Origin: a virus | DNA length: 59,253 bases | Direction: 5' to 3' (one strand) | IMG/VR virus record: IMGVR_UViG_3300034103_000920 | Span: 1-59,253 of that record | In this document: positions 1-7,101 of the stretch, piece after piece | Numbering within the stretch: position 1 is the first letter of the stretch | Layout of the letters: each line of letters begins with the position of its first letter | Program-made: the position numbers and the translations under genes | The notes under the pieces: model-generated | What the model saw: only the letters and a program-made list of their open reading frames with translations | Databases searched by the model: none | Told to the model about the DNA's origin: nothing

Positions 1-636
1 GGTAAGAGCGATCCAGTTTCTGAGTATAATTCTAAGCTCTGGAATTCGGGTATTGAAGCTAACAAGGAAATTGCTCGTAAGCAGAAGCGTCGTCTTCACT
101 TCATCAGCAATATTCATGTTATCAGCGATCCAGGTAATCCTGCCAATGAGGGTAAGGTTTTTCTTTACAAGTATGGTAAGAAGATCTTTGATAAGCTCAA
201 GGAAGCAATGGAGCCTCAGTTTGCTGACGAGGAAGCAATCAACCCATTCGATCTTTGGGCAGGTGCACCATTCAAGCTAAAGATTCGTCAGGTCGAAGGT
301 TATCGTAATTACGATAAGTCAGAGTTTGGTAAGCCAGAGCCTCTGTCTGATAACGATAAGGAACTAGAGCAGATCTGGAAGAGTGAGCATTCGCTTAAGG
401 AATTCCTAGATCCTAAGAACTTCAAGTCAGAAGAAGAGCTACGTGCTCGTCTGGCCAAGGTTCTTGCTGAAGATTCACCTGCAGCAAAGCGTAAGGCTGC
501 TGAGAATACAGAAGTCCCATGGCAGGAAGAAGATTCTGCTCCGGCATTTAAGGCGACTCATGCGCCGAAGTATTCTGGTGATGACGAAGATGACGATGAG
601 TCATTGGAGTTCTTTAAGAAGCTTGCTAATGAATAA
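1..636 (+). CDS. gp32: Single-stranded DNA-binding protein gp32 (5' partial)
   Basis: The reading frame is open from the first base to the TAA at 634-636, so the N-terminus lies outside the window. It is the T4 gp32 family: the stretch PANEGKVFLYKYGKKIFDKL aligns with the OB-fold core of T4 gp32 (ENEGKVFKYRFGKKIWDKI), followed by a V-x-G-[FY]-x-N-Y-D-x-S-x-F motif and an acidic C-terminal tail (DDEDDDE). In T4 this protein coats single-stranded DNA in replication, recombination and repair, and the acidic tail recruits partner proteins. It is a replication gene at the edge of a morphogenesis block. Lysine is encoded almost only by AAG and arginine by CGT, unlike most neighbours, which fits high expression. 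A terminator follows at once. Confidence 0.93.
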   Translation, partial: GKSDPVSEYNSKLWNSGIEANKEIARKQKRRLHFISNIHVISDPGNPANEGKVFLYKYGKKIFDKLKEAMEPQFADEEAINPFDLWAGAPFKLKIRQVEGYRNYDKSEFGKPEPLSDNDKELEQIWKSEHSLKEFLDPKNFKSEEELRARLAKVLAEDSPAAKRKAAENTEVPWQEEDSAPAFKATHAPKYSGDDEDDDESLEFFKKLANE

Positions 637-640
637 AATG

Positions 641-669
641 AAGAGGGAGCCTTTTGGCTCCCTTTTTTA
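641..669 (+). terminator. Intrinsic terminator after gp32
   Basis: An 8-bp perfect stem (AGGGAGCC at 644-651 with GGCTCCCT at 656-663), a TTTT loop and a run of six T at 663-668 form a classical rho-independent terminator just after the gp32 stop. It lies between two convergent genes. On the minus strand the stem is followed only by a weak T-rich stretch, so it acts mainly on the plus strand. Confidence 0.9.
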
Positions 670-2769
670 TTATCCCCACATGTTCTTTTTGTAATTCTTC
701 ATTTCTTTCCAATGATTGCCACCAATCATTTCAGCCCAATCAGGCCAGCCAACATCATATGTGCCATTGTAGCCGCCAGCACTAACATTGCTGTTGTTAT
801 TGACAACTGTAGATGACGAACCAGATTGTTGACCAAATATAGAAGCAAGTATTTCAGATATTGGTTCCTGTTGCGCAATTTCTTGTTGAACTTGGTTTGA
901 TACAGCTGCCTGTTTAAGAGTTTGAGTGTTTTCTGTAGATCTACTCAATTGTTCTAATATTTGTGTACTAGATAACTGTTGTGATTGTGGCTGTTCTGCT
1001 TGTTGCTGCGGAGCAATTGCTGCAGCTTCGTCTTGAGCTGATTGTAATTGGCCCATCATTGCTGATGCTGCAGCCGCAGCCATAGGATTCATTCCTGTCA
1101 TCATCATTGTCATTTGTTCAGGAGTTAATCCTGCGGCTGCTCCTGGCATTGCCTGTGTCATTGCAACTGGAGTTGCTGTTGGCATCATCGGAGAACTTGA
1201 TCCTGGAGTTGTTGCTGATGGTTCAGATCCGGGAGTTGTTTGACCGCCAATTATAGATTGACCACCTTTGATACCTTTGCCACCTATTTGAGCGTGAATA
1301 TGGTTATCGTGACCTTTGGTTCTCCAAAGAACAGTATATCCTGCAGCTTGAATTTGTTTTGCCAATTCATCAAATCTCTTGCCCCAAACCGGATCACTGG
1401 CTTCAGTTATACTACCAGGAGCATTAATATCAATTGCCAACCCATCGTTATGAGCAGAACCAGGATGATGCTGTTCCGGATGAACGCCATTAAACGCTGG
1501 ATGTTCTGAAACTCTTATTCCTTGTGCTTGTAGTGCTCTACCTAAAGCAACTATGTCGCCTCCAGGCAATGCAGGCATTTTACCAATACCAGCTTCTTTT
1601 TCATTGTGATTATGTTCCGCAGCGCCACTTATGGGACCATGTCCGTGTTCGCCACCAATTTTCTCAACTCTAGAAACGCCTTCAGAAGAAACTGGTGGTT
1701 GTTCAAACTTAGATTGCATTGGCGAAGATTGTGGAGTTGCTCCACTTTCAGAAGCTCCTTTGGTAGCTCCAGCCCCACCACCACCAACAATCGCTTTTTC
1801 TACAGCTGCAACATTCCCTGCTCTTTTTGATGCTTCTCCAGCTTGATCTCTTGGTTTTTCAAATTTATAAACAAATTGAGCAGCCGCTTCTTGGCCGCTA
1901 GAAACTGGAGTTTTTAAATAAGATTTCATTTCGCCTTCGGTCAGAGCGTAATCAATTTGCCCTTTCCAATTTTTCTGCCAGTCAGGTCCAGCTGCTCTAG
2001 TCATGTCAGTGAATCTATGTTCACCAGTTCTTAAATTATCATGATGTTGGAACAAACCGCCAGATGGACCATTAACGTCGTTGCGATTATATGCGCCTGA
2101 ATTAAATTTTGATTCATTTTGTATATTAGCTAACATTCCTACAGCGTGTTCGTGGTCTATACCTTTTTCTTTAGTCAGGTAGCTATATATGTCCTTTGCC
2201 ATAACAGGATTGCTTACCTGTTTGACTCCGCCACCAGCGCCGCCGAGACCTCCACCAGCGCCGCCAGCACCACCTCCAGTCATAAAGTCCATTGCAGTTT
2301 TACCCGCACCAAAAGCCAAACCTCCCATAGCCAATGCACCAATACCTTTAACTATGGACATAGCTGTTCCGCTAAGACCAGTTAATAATCCTGGTAATAG
2401 ACTTTGTCCAATTGAAGATTGAAGGTCTTGATTTAGGCGAAATATACTATTATCAACGTTTGCTATTCCTCTGGCCATATTTTTTATGCCAGTAGCCATA
2501 TCATGTATGCCAGAATTTATGTCTTGAAGTTCAGATTGAATTGCTTGTAATGTAGAAGAATTTCTTTCAGATACACTTTCGTTTTCCTGCATAACATTTT
2601 GAAGATCATTAAGATCCTGTCGCTGTGCCTTAATAGCAGCAGCAATAGTTCCCATAATCTTAGATAAATTAGCATTTCCTCTTTCCGCAGCTTCTCTGAA
2701 TTGTCCAGCGGAATCTCCCATCGCTGAACGAATTGTGCCTGAGAGTTGCGAAAGTTCTGCTTGTTCCAT
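670..2769 (-). CDS. Tape-measure/baseplate-hub-like protein with lysozyme and M15-like peptidase domains
   Basis: Residues 1-120 are helical and heptad-like; 123-160 form a hydrophobic Gly/Ala-rich segment that could cross a membrane. Residues 189-330 match the phage tail lysozyme fold (Phage_lysozyme2 type), with candidate catalytic Glu219 in NIQNES and a GGLFQHH motif at 237-243. Residues 400-495 resemble M15/VanY zinc peptidases: H440-x6-D447 and an HIH pair at 490-492. The rest is Gln/Met/Ala-rich and low complexity. The protein would cut the glycan and perhaps the peptide part of murein during DNA entry. Its place after a tube-like protein and a chaperone-like pair is where tape measures sit in many tails, so it may play the role of T4 gp29; this is inference. 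The ATG directly follows the stop of the 59-aa ORF (TAA-ATG), so translation is probably coupled. Confidence 0.75.
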   Translation of the reverse strand: MEQAELSQLSGTIRSAMGDSAGQFREAAERGNANLSKIMGTIAAAIKAQRQDLNDLQNVMQENESVSERNSSTLQAIQSELQDINSGIHDMATGIKNMARGIANVDNSIFRLNQDLQSSIGQSLLPGLLTGLSGTAMSIVKGIGALAMGGLAFGAGKTAMDFMTGGGAGGAGGGLGGAGGGVKQVSNPVMAKDIYSYLTKEKGIDHEHAVGMLANIQNESKFNSGAYNRNDVNGPSGGLFQHHDNLRTGEHRFTDMTRAAGPDWQKNWKGQIDYALTEGEMKSYLKTPVSSGQEAAAQFVYKFEKPRDQAGEASKRAGNVAAVEKAIVGGGGAGATKGASESGATPQSSPMQSKFEQPPVSSEGVSRVEKIGGEHGHGPISGAAEHNHNEKEAGIGKMPALPGGDIVALGRALQAQGIRVSEHPAFNGVHPEQHHPGSAHNDGLAIDINAPGSITEASDPVWGKRFDELAKQIQAAGYTVLWRTKGHDNHIHAQIGGKGIKGGQSIIGGQTTPGSEPSATTPGSSSPMMPTATPVAMTQAMPGAAAGLTPEQMTMMMTGMNPMAAAAASAMMGQLQSAQDEAAAIAPQQQAEQPQSQQLSSTQILEQLSRSTENTQTLKQAAVSNQVQQEIAQQEPISEILASIFGQQSGSSSTVVNNNSNVSAGGYNGTYDVGWPDWAEMIGGNHWKEMKNYKKNMWG

Positions 2770-2949
2770 TTATTTGCTCTTATTTTTGAGTTCTTCTACT
2801 TCTTTAAGATAATCAACTAACATCTGAACATAGATATCTCTTTCAAATGGCATAAGGTGTTCAATATCACTAATTGAATATTTATGGTGCTGGGCCAATG
2901 AAAATATCGTTGAGAAATAGTTACCCAACGAATTATGACTCAGCGCCAT
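2770..2949 (-). CDS. Small 59-aa ORF, probable frameshift-fused C-terminal extension of the gp26-like chaperone
   Basis: This short frame starts at ATG 2949-2947 and ends at TAA 2772-2770, touching the ATG of the 699-aa gene. It overlaps the 3' end of the gp26-like gene by 10 nt, in the -1 frame. There is no Shine-Dalgarno before its ATG (the bases upstream are a T7 run). The product is helical and charged; a segment reading SISDIEHLMPFERDIYVQML is reminiscent of the short T domains of tail assembly chaperones (acidic helix, Pro, Glu-Arg, Tyr). It is most likely made as a fusion to the gp26-like protein by -1 slippage at 2958-2952, though coupled initiation at its own ATG is possible. Its function is inferred from position and shape only. 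Confidence 0.6.
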   Translation of the reverse strand: MALSHNSLGNYFSTIFSLAQHHKYSISDIEHLMPFERDIYVQMLVDYLKEVEELKNKSK

Positions 2950-3653
2950 GTAAAAAAATCGTTTAACGAATTCAAAACGATCTCTCGTTTTGTCCCTGCT
3001 GTATTTTCATACTTAATTACATATTCGATCTTAGGAATATTAAGTAAAAACTTCTGAATTTCTTCAAAAACCTTAATATTGAGGTTTTCTAGAAAGTCTA
3101 CTAGATCCTGTTTTTTATAATCGCTTGCTTTATAGATCTGATCTTCATAATAAATTGAATCGATACAACGAACTATGAGCTCAAATATGTAATCTTTCTC
3201 TAAACTCAAAAATTCTTTGTCGTCATACAGTTTTGCAGAAGGATATTTCATAACAATACCCGATTTATCGGTGATTTTTATGTTATTAATAATTTTTTCA
3301 GGAAAATTTACTTCAATTTTATTGAGATCGATCTCAAAATCGTATGTTTTATCGTCTTCAGAATCTTTGTATGAAACTTTTACGATATTATCCACTGAAA
3401 TTGACCTTAATTTGAGAAAAATATACTCAAGATCAAAGAGCGCCAGCTTATCAATGTCAAATTTAGAATCAATAGAACAATTATTGATGATTTGTTTGAT
3501 TGCTGAGAGAATATCCGTTGCCTGTTCACTTTCTTTAGCCATTAATAACAGTTTTTCTTCTTTAACTAAGAAAGGTCTAAACTGAAATTCCTTTTTCAAG
3601 GAAGGAACATTTACTCTATAAACTGGATAATCAATTTTAGGCAATGATGACAT
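2940..3653 (-). CDS. gp26: gp26-like baseplate hub assembly/tail chaperone protein
   Basis: The 237-aa protein has the pattern of the T4_baseplate family (T4 gp26 and relatives): an N-terminal strand region with FRPFLVKEEKLLLMAKES, then helices and charged strands. T4 gp26 is 208 aa and takes part in baseplate hub assembly. A GGAG ribosome site lies before the ATG. The position is telling: it is preceded by a tail-tube-fold protein and followed by a short out-of-frame ORF and a long coiled-coil/lysozyme protein, the same order as tube, G/GT chaperone and tape measure in siphophages and Mu-like phages. The family assignment rests on recalled similarity and is fairly good; the chaperone role is inference. 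Confidence 0.7.
   Translation of the reverse strand: MSSLPKIDYPVYRVNVPSLKKEFQFRPFLVKEEKLLLMAKESEQATDILSAIKQIINNCSIDSKFDIDKLALFDLEYIFLKLRSISVDNIVKVSYKDSEDDKTYDFEIDLNKIEVNFPEKIINNIKITDKSGIVMKYPSAKLYDDKEFLSLEKDYIFELIVRCIDSIYYEDQIYKASDYKKQDLVDFLENLNIKVFEEIQKFLLNIPKIEYVIKYENTAGTKREIVLNSLNDFFTWR
2952..2958 (-). promoter_or_regulatory. Candidate -1 programmed ribosomal frameshift site (T-TTT-TTT)
   Basis: On the minus strand the gp26-like codons run GAT TTT TTT ACA TGG CGC TGA. The last T of GAT and the two TTT codons form an in-phase X-XXY-YYZ heptamer six codons before the stop (counting TGA as the sixth from the first TTT). Slipping back one base gives TAC ATG GCG and continues into the 59-aa frame. 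A small inverted repeat (TCGTTT at 2959-2964 and AAACGA at 2975-2980) lies immediately upstream. No strong downstream hairpin was seen by eye. Confidence 0.6.
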
Positions 3654-3671
3654 ATTAAAACTCCATTATGA

Positions 3672-4364
3672 TTAAAATATTGATTGTGATGATCCCACAC
3701 CAACACCTATAGTTTCTCGTTCTTTTGCTGTTGATAGTCCACCTGGTTGCGATCTGGTTCTTAAAATTGATGAACCCTCAATTGTATATTCAGTATAAGC
3801 TAAAGAAACATTAATTCTCATCAAATTACCATCACCCCATGAAAGCGGTATTTCTCTTAATGCACTCGGAAACGCTTCAAATAAGTTAATTTTCTGAATT
3901 GAGTTTCCATAATGATCGTAAATTACAATTACTATTGTTGATGAATACTGATCTTTGTATTCAGCTGTATATGTTGGCGCTTGACCTGTAGAAGTTCCAC
4001 TATACTGGAAAATAGATCTAGTCCATTGATACCAATATTGCCAAAATTCGCAAAAATGATCACCAATCATAGAAATATTAGTTTCTTGATATTGGGCGTT
4101 TGTTGGTTTCTTTTGAGTTGGACCTATACCGTAATGATTGATGTCTGAAGAAATAAGAGAAATACCAGGAGCTCTGACTTGATCAACTCTGAAAGACATA
4201 TTTTCAGATATTTGTTTTAACGAAACAGGAGTGCCCTGATTGCCCAAAGCACCACCGTTTTGCGTCATAACTGGTGGTGTTTGAACAAATACCTCAAAAG
4301 AATTATTATCTAGGTATCCGAAATCTCTTATATTAGTTGAAAACTTGTTTATGTTAAAAGCCAT
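3672..4364 (-). CDS. Tail-tube-fold protein, candidate tube initiator or baseplate-tube adaptor
   Basis: The 230-aa product begins MAFNIN-x-F, as the tail tube protein at 52528 does (MAFNINQF), and keeps the same plan: an N-terminal strand with a PP motif, a central VDQVRAPGISL strand where the tube protein has CRAAELPESTV, then a W/Y-rich segment and a C-terminal strand that reads FPSALREIPLSWGDGNLMRI, comparable to FPTQLSGIGLGWDSG of the tube. It is therefore a paralogue of gp19. In T4, gp48 and gp54 are tube-like proteins that cap the hub and start tube growth; this gene sits in the hub/tape-measure cluster and may do that job. The exact T4 equivalent is unclear. Confidence 0.65.
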   Translation of the reverse strand: MAFNINKFSTNIRDFGYLDNNSFEVFVQTPPVMTQNGGALGNQGTPVSLKQISENMSFRVDQVRAPGISLISSDINHYGIGPTQKKPTNAQYQETNISMIGDHFCEFWQYWYQWTRSIFQYSGTSTGQAPTYTAEYKDQYSSTIVIVIYDHYGNSIQKINLFEAFPSALREIPLSWGDGNLMRINVSLAYTEYTIEGSSILRTRSQPGGLSTAKERETIGVGVGSSQSIF

Positions 4365-4372
4365 TTTAGTCC

Positions 4373-4948
4373 CTAGTAAGGTGGTGAACCAGCATATCTT
4401 TTATTTGAGTTTATTTTCCATCTATGAATTGGCAACACAGCAGCCTTTTCCCAATTAGACGGGTCAACTTCATGAAACGAACTTCTAACATGACTATAAA
4501 GATATCTCTTTATACACCCATCAACGCCTTTAAAGACGTTTGAATAACCTCTTAAAATTTCATAAGACAAACTAAGCCTTTTATTCATTTTATATTTATT
4601 TTCGTCAGTAAATTCTACTAAAGAGTTTAATAACCTGACTCTGGCCAATGCCGGAAGATAATGTAGGTTGATACCCAAAAATCCGTCTATATACATCTCA
4701 ACGGGCATAGTTAATGGATACATATCGTAAAAAGGAAGGGTGGCTTTGTATTTTGGATCATACAAATAAAGGTACATTCCTCCAATTTGAGGCAATGACA
4801 TCTTTTTAAAATATTTGTTTGGTTCTGCTTTGGTCTTATTTGATTTTAAATCTTCGACAGAATCATTGAACCAATCCTCAGCTGAAAGAGATTTGTCAGC
4901 TAAAGCTCGGGCAGAGGCTCTTAGAAGGTCATTGAACGTATTTGGCAT
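4373..4948 (-). CDS. Conserved T4-superfamily protein of unknown function next to gp4
   Basis: This 191-aa protein is not assigned to a function. It has a charged helical N-terminus (1-65), then a conserved-looking block with PFYDMYPLTMPVE and GFLGINLHYLPALARVRLL (about 85-130) and a basic, aromatic C-terminus with a WEKAAVLPIHRWK stretch. Blocks like this recur in T4-like marine phages beside virion genes. Its ATG shares one base with the gp4 stop (TAATG), so the two are translationally coupled. In T4, gene 2 (DNA end protector) adjoins gene 4, so a role in head completion or DNA-end handling is possible, but only by position. Confidence 0.6.
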   Translation of the reverse strand: MPNTFNDLLRASARALADKSLSAEDWFNDSVEDLKSNKTKAEPNKYFKKMSLPQIGGMYLYLYDPKYKATLPFYDMYPLTMPVEMYIDGFLGINLHYLPALARVRLLNSLVEFTDENKYKMNKRLSLSYEILRGYSNVFKGVDGCIKRYLYSHVRSSFHEVDPSNWEKAAVLPIHRWKINSNKRYAGSPPY

Positions 4949-5403
4949 TAATAACCTTTCGGTAATCCTAGTTCGTTTTCTGTCATTATTATGAATTCAA
5001 ATCCTCTATCTTTGCAGTATTCACGAGCAGCTTTCCATTTGGCTGAATTTACACCCCAAGTCATAACTTCATTAACATATTTTCGACTTTTCTTTTTGCT
5101 TTCAGTAATAGTTGGCGGCTGCGTTTGCTTGAAGGGTTTTACCTCTATGAGCACAGTTCTAGTCCCGCCTCCAGGCTTATTCATTTTTGCAGTAAAATCC
5201 ACATAATAGCGATGTATTCTATTATCAACTGGCGATCTATATGGTATTATAGTCTCCTCTGAAGACCACCATATTATGTTAGGGTCAATATCAAATCGAC
5301 TCATTACTAATAATTCCCATCGAGAACGATAAATAATGTTGGTTGGATCGCCTTTGTATTTTTGAGGATTCCTTGGTTTAAAATAACCTTGATACTTAGC
5401 CAT
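4948..5403 (-). CDS. gp4: Head completion protein gp4
   Basis: The 151-aa product matches T4 gp4 (about 150 aa) closely from the N-terminus: YFKPRNPQKYKGDPTNIIYR, SRWELLVMSRFD, WWSSEETIIPYRSPVDNR, then a Y-x-V-D-F strand and an IEVKP motif. The pattern D/E-x(n)-D-F-x(n)-E-V-K is that of a PD-(D/E)xK nuclease-like fold, with D of VDFTAK and E-x-K of IEVKPFK as candidate metal ligands. In T4 it completes the packaged head before tail joining. It is the first gene of the minus-strand operon, with a late-promoter-like octamer 27 nt upstream. Confidence 0.93.
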   Translation of the reverse strand: MAKYQGYFKPRNPQKYKGDPTNIIYRSRWELLVMSRFDIDPNIIWWSSEETIIPYRSPVDNRIHRYYVDFTAKMNKPGGGTRTVLIEVKPFKQTQPPTITESKKKSRKYVNEVMTWGVNSAKWKAAREYCKDRGFEFIIMTENELGLPKGY

Positions 5404-5416
5404 GTTCTATATCACT

Positions 5417-5424
5417 AATAAATA
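5417..5424 (+). promoter_or_regulatory. Candidate late promoter for the baseplate operon
   Basis: AATAAATA (one mismatch to TATAAATA) ends 33 nt before the ATG at 5457, the same spacing as at the exact late octamers elsewhere in the window. A ribosome site AAAAGGGA follows at 5446-5453. Confidence 0.55.
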
Positions 5425-5429
5425 AACTA

Positions 5430-5437
5430 TATTTATT
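5430..5437 (-). promoter_or_regulatory. Candidate late promoter for the minus-strand tail operon
   Basis: The minus strand reads AATAAATA, one base off the T4 late consensus TATAAATA, 27 nt before the gp4 start at 5403. Together with the plus-strand copy at 5417-5424 it makes a compact divergent promoter region of about 50 bp. Confidence 0.55.
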
Positions 5438-5456
5438 CAAATAATAAAAGGGAATC

Positions 5457-6221
5457 ATGGCAGTACCTAATTTTCCACAACCACCGGGAAGAAATATCGG
5501 AAGCGGGGCGGGCATGACCTTCCCTTCGGATCTCATCACAAATGGTAGAGAATACTATACCGAAATAAACTTCCAAAGTTACGAATATGCCACTGCAACT
5601 GGTTTAGGAGCTCTTTCCTTTGGTGGAGGAGTTAGATTACCCATTCCAAGAAGAATTAATGATAATGAAAGTATTATTTGGGAAGAATGGTCAGGAACAC
5701 AAGCAGCACCACAGCTTTTAAATGCAGGGGCTGGTATAGCTAGCACATTTGGTGCTGGTGCAGTTGCTAGAGTAGCACAGGGACTTGGCGGTGTTATGAC
5801 TGGCTTGACAGCTGGTGTTGATATGGCTGGAACTTTTACTGGACAATCTGTAAATCCATTCCAGTTTATGATGTTCAAAAGACCAAATTTCAAAGAATAT
5901 ACTTTTAGTTGGATATTAGCTCCGAATACAAGAGAAGATTCTGATAATTTGAAGGATATTATCAACAAATGCAAAAAATCTGCTTTGCCTTCAACTGGTT
6001 CTCTTGGTGGCGGATTAATGAAATATCCAGATATTGCCATGGTCAGATTTAGACCAGATGATTATTTGTTCAAACTAAAGCCTTGTGCTATTCTAGGTGT
6101 TCAGGTGGACTATACAGGCGCAGGACCATCGTTTTTCAAAAGTGGCGCACCAACAATTGTAACTCTTACTATGCAATTAAAAGAACTTCAATTGCAGAAA
6201 AAAGACACATACGTAGAGTAA
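5457..6221 (+). CDS. Baseplate tail-tube junction protein, gp48/gp54 type
   Basis: The 254-aa protein resembles the T4 tail-tube cap/initiator family (gp48, gp54). It has a Gly/Ala-rich low-complexity middle (about 88-125), then FMMFKRPNFKEYTFSWILAP, where T4 relatives have the F-x-F-x-W strand, a helix DNLKDIINKCKKS, and a C-terminal strand set ending CAILGVQVDYTGAGPSFF and VTLTMQLKELQLQ. Such proteins sit on the hub and provide the platform on which the inner tube polymerises. It is the first gene of the plus-strand baseplate operon. Which of gp48 and gp54 it corresponds to cannot be settled here; only this one copy is on the plus strand. Confidence 0.75.
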   Translation: MAVPNFPQPPGRNIGSGAGMTFPSDLITNGREYYTEINFQSYEYATATGLGALSFGGGVRLPIPRRINDNESIIWEEWSGTQAAPQLLNAGAGIASTFGAGAVARVAQGLGGVMTGLTAGVDMAGTFTGQSVNPFQFMMFKRPNFKEYTFSWILAPNTREDSDNLKDIINKCKKSALPSTGSLGGGLMKYPDIAMVRFRPDDYLFKLKPCAILGVQVDYTGAGPSFFKSGAPTIVTLTMQLKELQLQKKDTYVE

Positions 6222-6224
6222 GAC

Positions 6225-7100
6225 ATGGTAGATAGATATTTCGACAAACACCCAATTATCAATTACGGCAATAATAATGCCGTAGATATTACAAAGCGTG
6301 TTGCTTTGTTAGAAAAAGTTTCAACAGATCCTTTTGCTTTTTATCCTTATGAAATTACTTCCAACGAAAGAGCGGATCAACTAAGTTACCGTTATTATCA
6401 AGATCCATTTAAAAGTTGGATATTGTATCTAGGCAATAAAATAGTTGATCCATATTACGAATGGTATCTTCACACAGAAGAATTCCAAGAGTATATCACC
6501 AAAAAATACGGTTCATATGTTAATGCTACTGATAAAATTATGTTTTACAGAAACGATTGGCCAAATGTAGAGGACATTAACGTAGAAGTCTGGAACTCAT
6601 TACCCAAAACCTTAAAAAACTATTGGGAACCAAATTTTGGACCAAATAACAAAATTATTGGGTATAAGAGAAAACAGGTTGATTGGAAAATAGTAACAAA
6701 TAAAATGGTTTCCTATCAGGTGTCAAACACAAACTTTATTGTGGACGAAATAGTTGATATTGTATTTGATGAAATTAATTCTGGCTCAGGACAAATAGCA
6801 TCAATTGCAAACAATATGATAAATGTTCAACATGTCAGCGGATCATTTTTCACAAGTGCCACAGTAGTAATTAAAGAAAATAGTTATATATACGGAAGAG
6901 AAAGCACAGTGAATACAGTTTTCACTTCTGTTACTTCTGTCGCTAATAATCTATCAGAAGAAGAATATTCTTATTGGACTCCGGTTACTTATTTGGAACA
7001 TGAAAATGAAAAAAATGAGTTCAATAAATCTGTAAGAGTTATCGATAGTAGCCTCAAACAAACCATGGTCAATAATCTAAAAGATTTGATGAGAGAATAA
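6225..7100 (+). CDS. gp53: Baseplate wedge subunit gp53
   Basis: At 291 aa it is longer than T4 gp53 (196 aa), but the core matches: a start RYFDKHPIINY, a block SNERADQLSYRYYQDPFKSW followed by Y-x-x-G-N-K-I-V-D-P-Y-Y-E-W (T4: ELANAIYGNPQLYWVLLMCN, DNYDPYYGW), and a C-terminal helix VNNLKDLMRE like T4 FMNDLIRIM. gp53 is a wedge component that holds neighbouring wedges around the hub. About 100 extra residues (160-250) read as strands with GQIASI and VVNSS-like repeats, an inserted beta domain. The gene starts 3 nt after the preceding stop. Confidence 0.85.
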   Translation: MVDRYFDKHPIINYGNNNAVDITKRVALLEKVSTDPFAFYPYEITSNERADQLSYRYYQDPFKSWILYLGNKIVDPYYEWYLHTEEFQEYITKKYGSYVNATDKIMFYRNDWPNVEDINVEVWNSLPKTLKNYWEPNFGPNNKIIGYKRKQVDWKIVTNKMVSYQVSNTNFIVDEIVDIVFDEINSGSGQIASIANNMINVQHVSGSFFTSATVVIKENSYIYGRESTVNTVFTSVTSVANNLSEEEYSYWTPVTYLEHENEKNEFNKSVRVIDSSLKQTMVNNLKDLMRE

Positions 7101-7101
7101 T

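Noticed and set aside
53-280. 75-aa ORF overlapping gp32 in another frame
   Set aside because: It overlaps the gp32 frame, which shows clear family similarity; Ser/Arg-rich composition is that of a shadow frame.
2879-2886. CATAAATA on the minus strand as late promoter for the 699-aa gene
   Set aside because: It is more than 100 nt before the gene, inside the 59-aa frame, much farther than the usual 27-55 nt; the gene is more likely read from the upstream operon.
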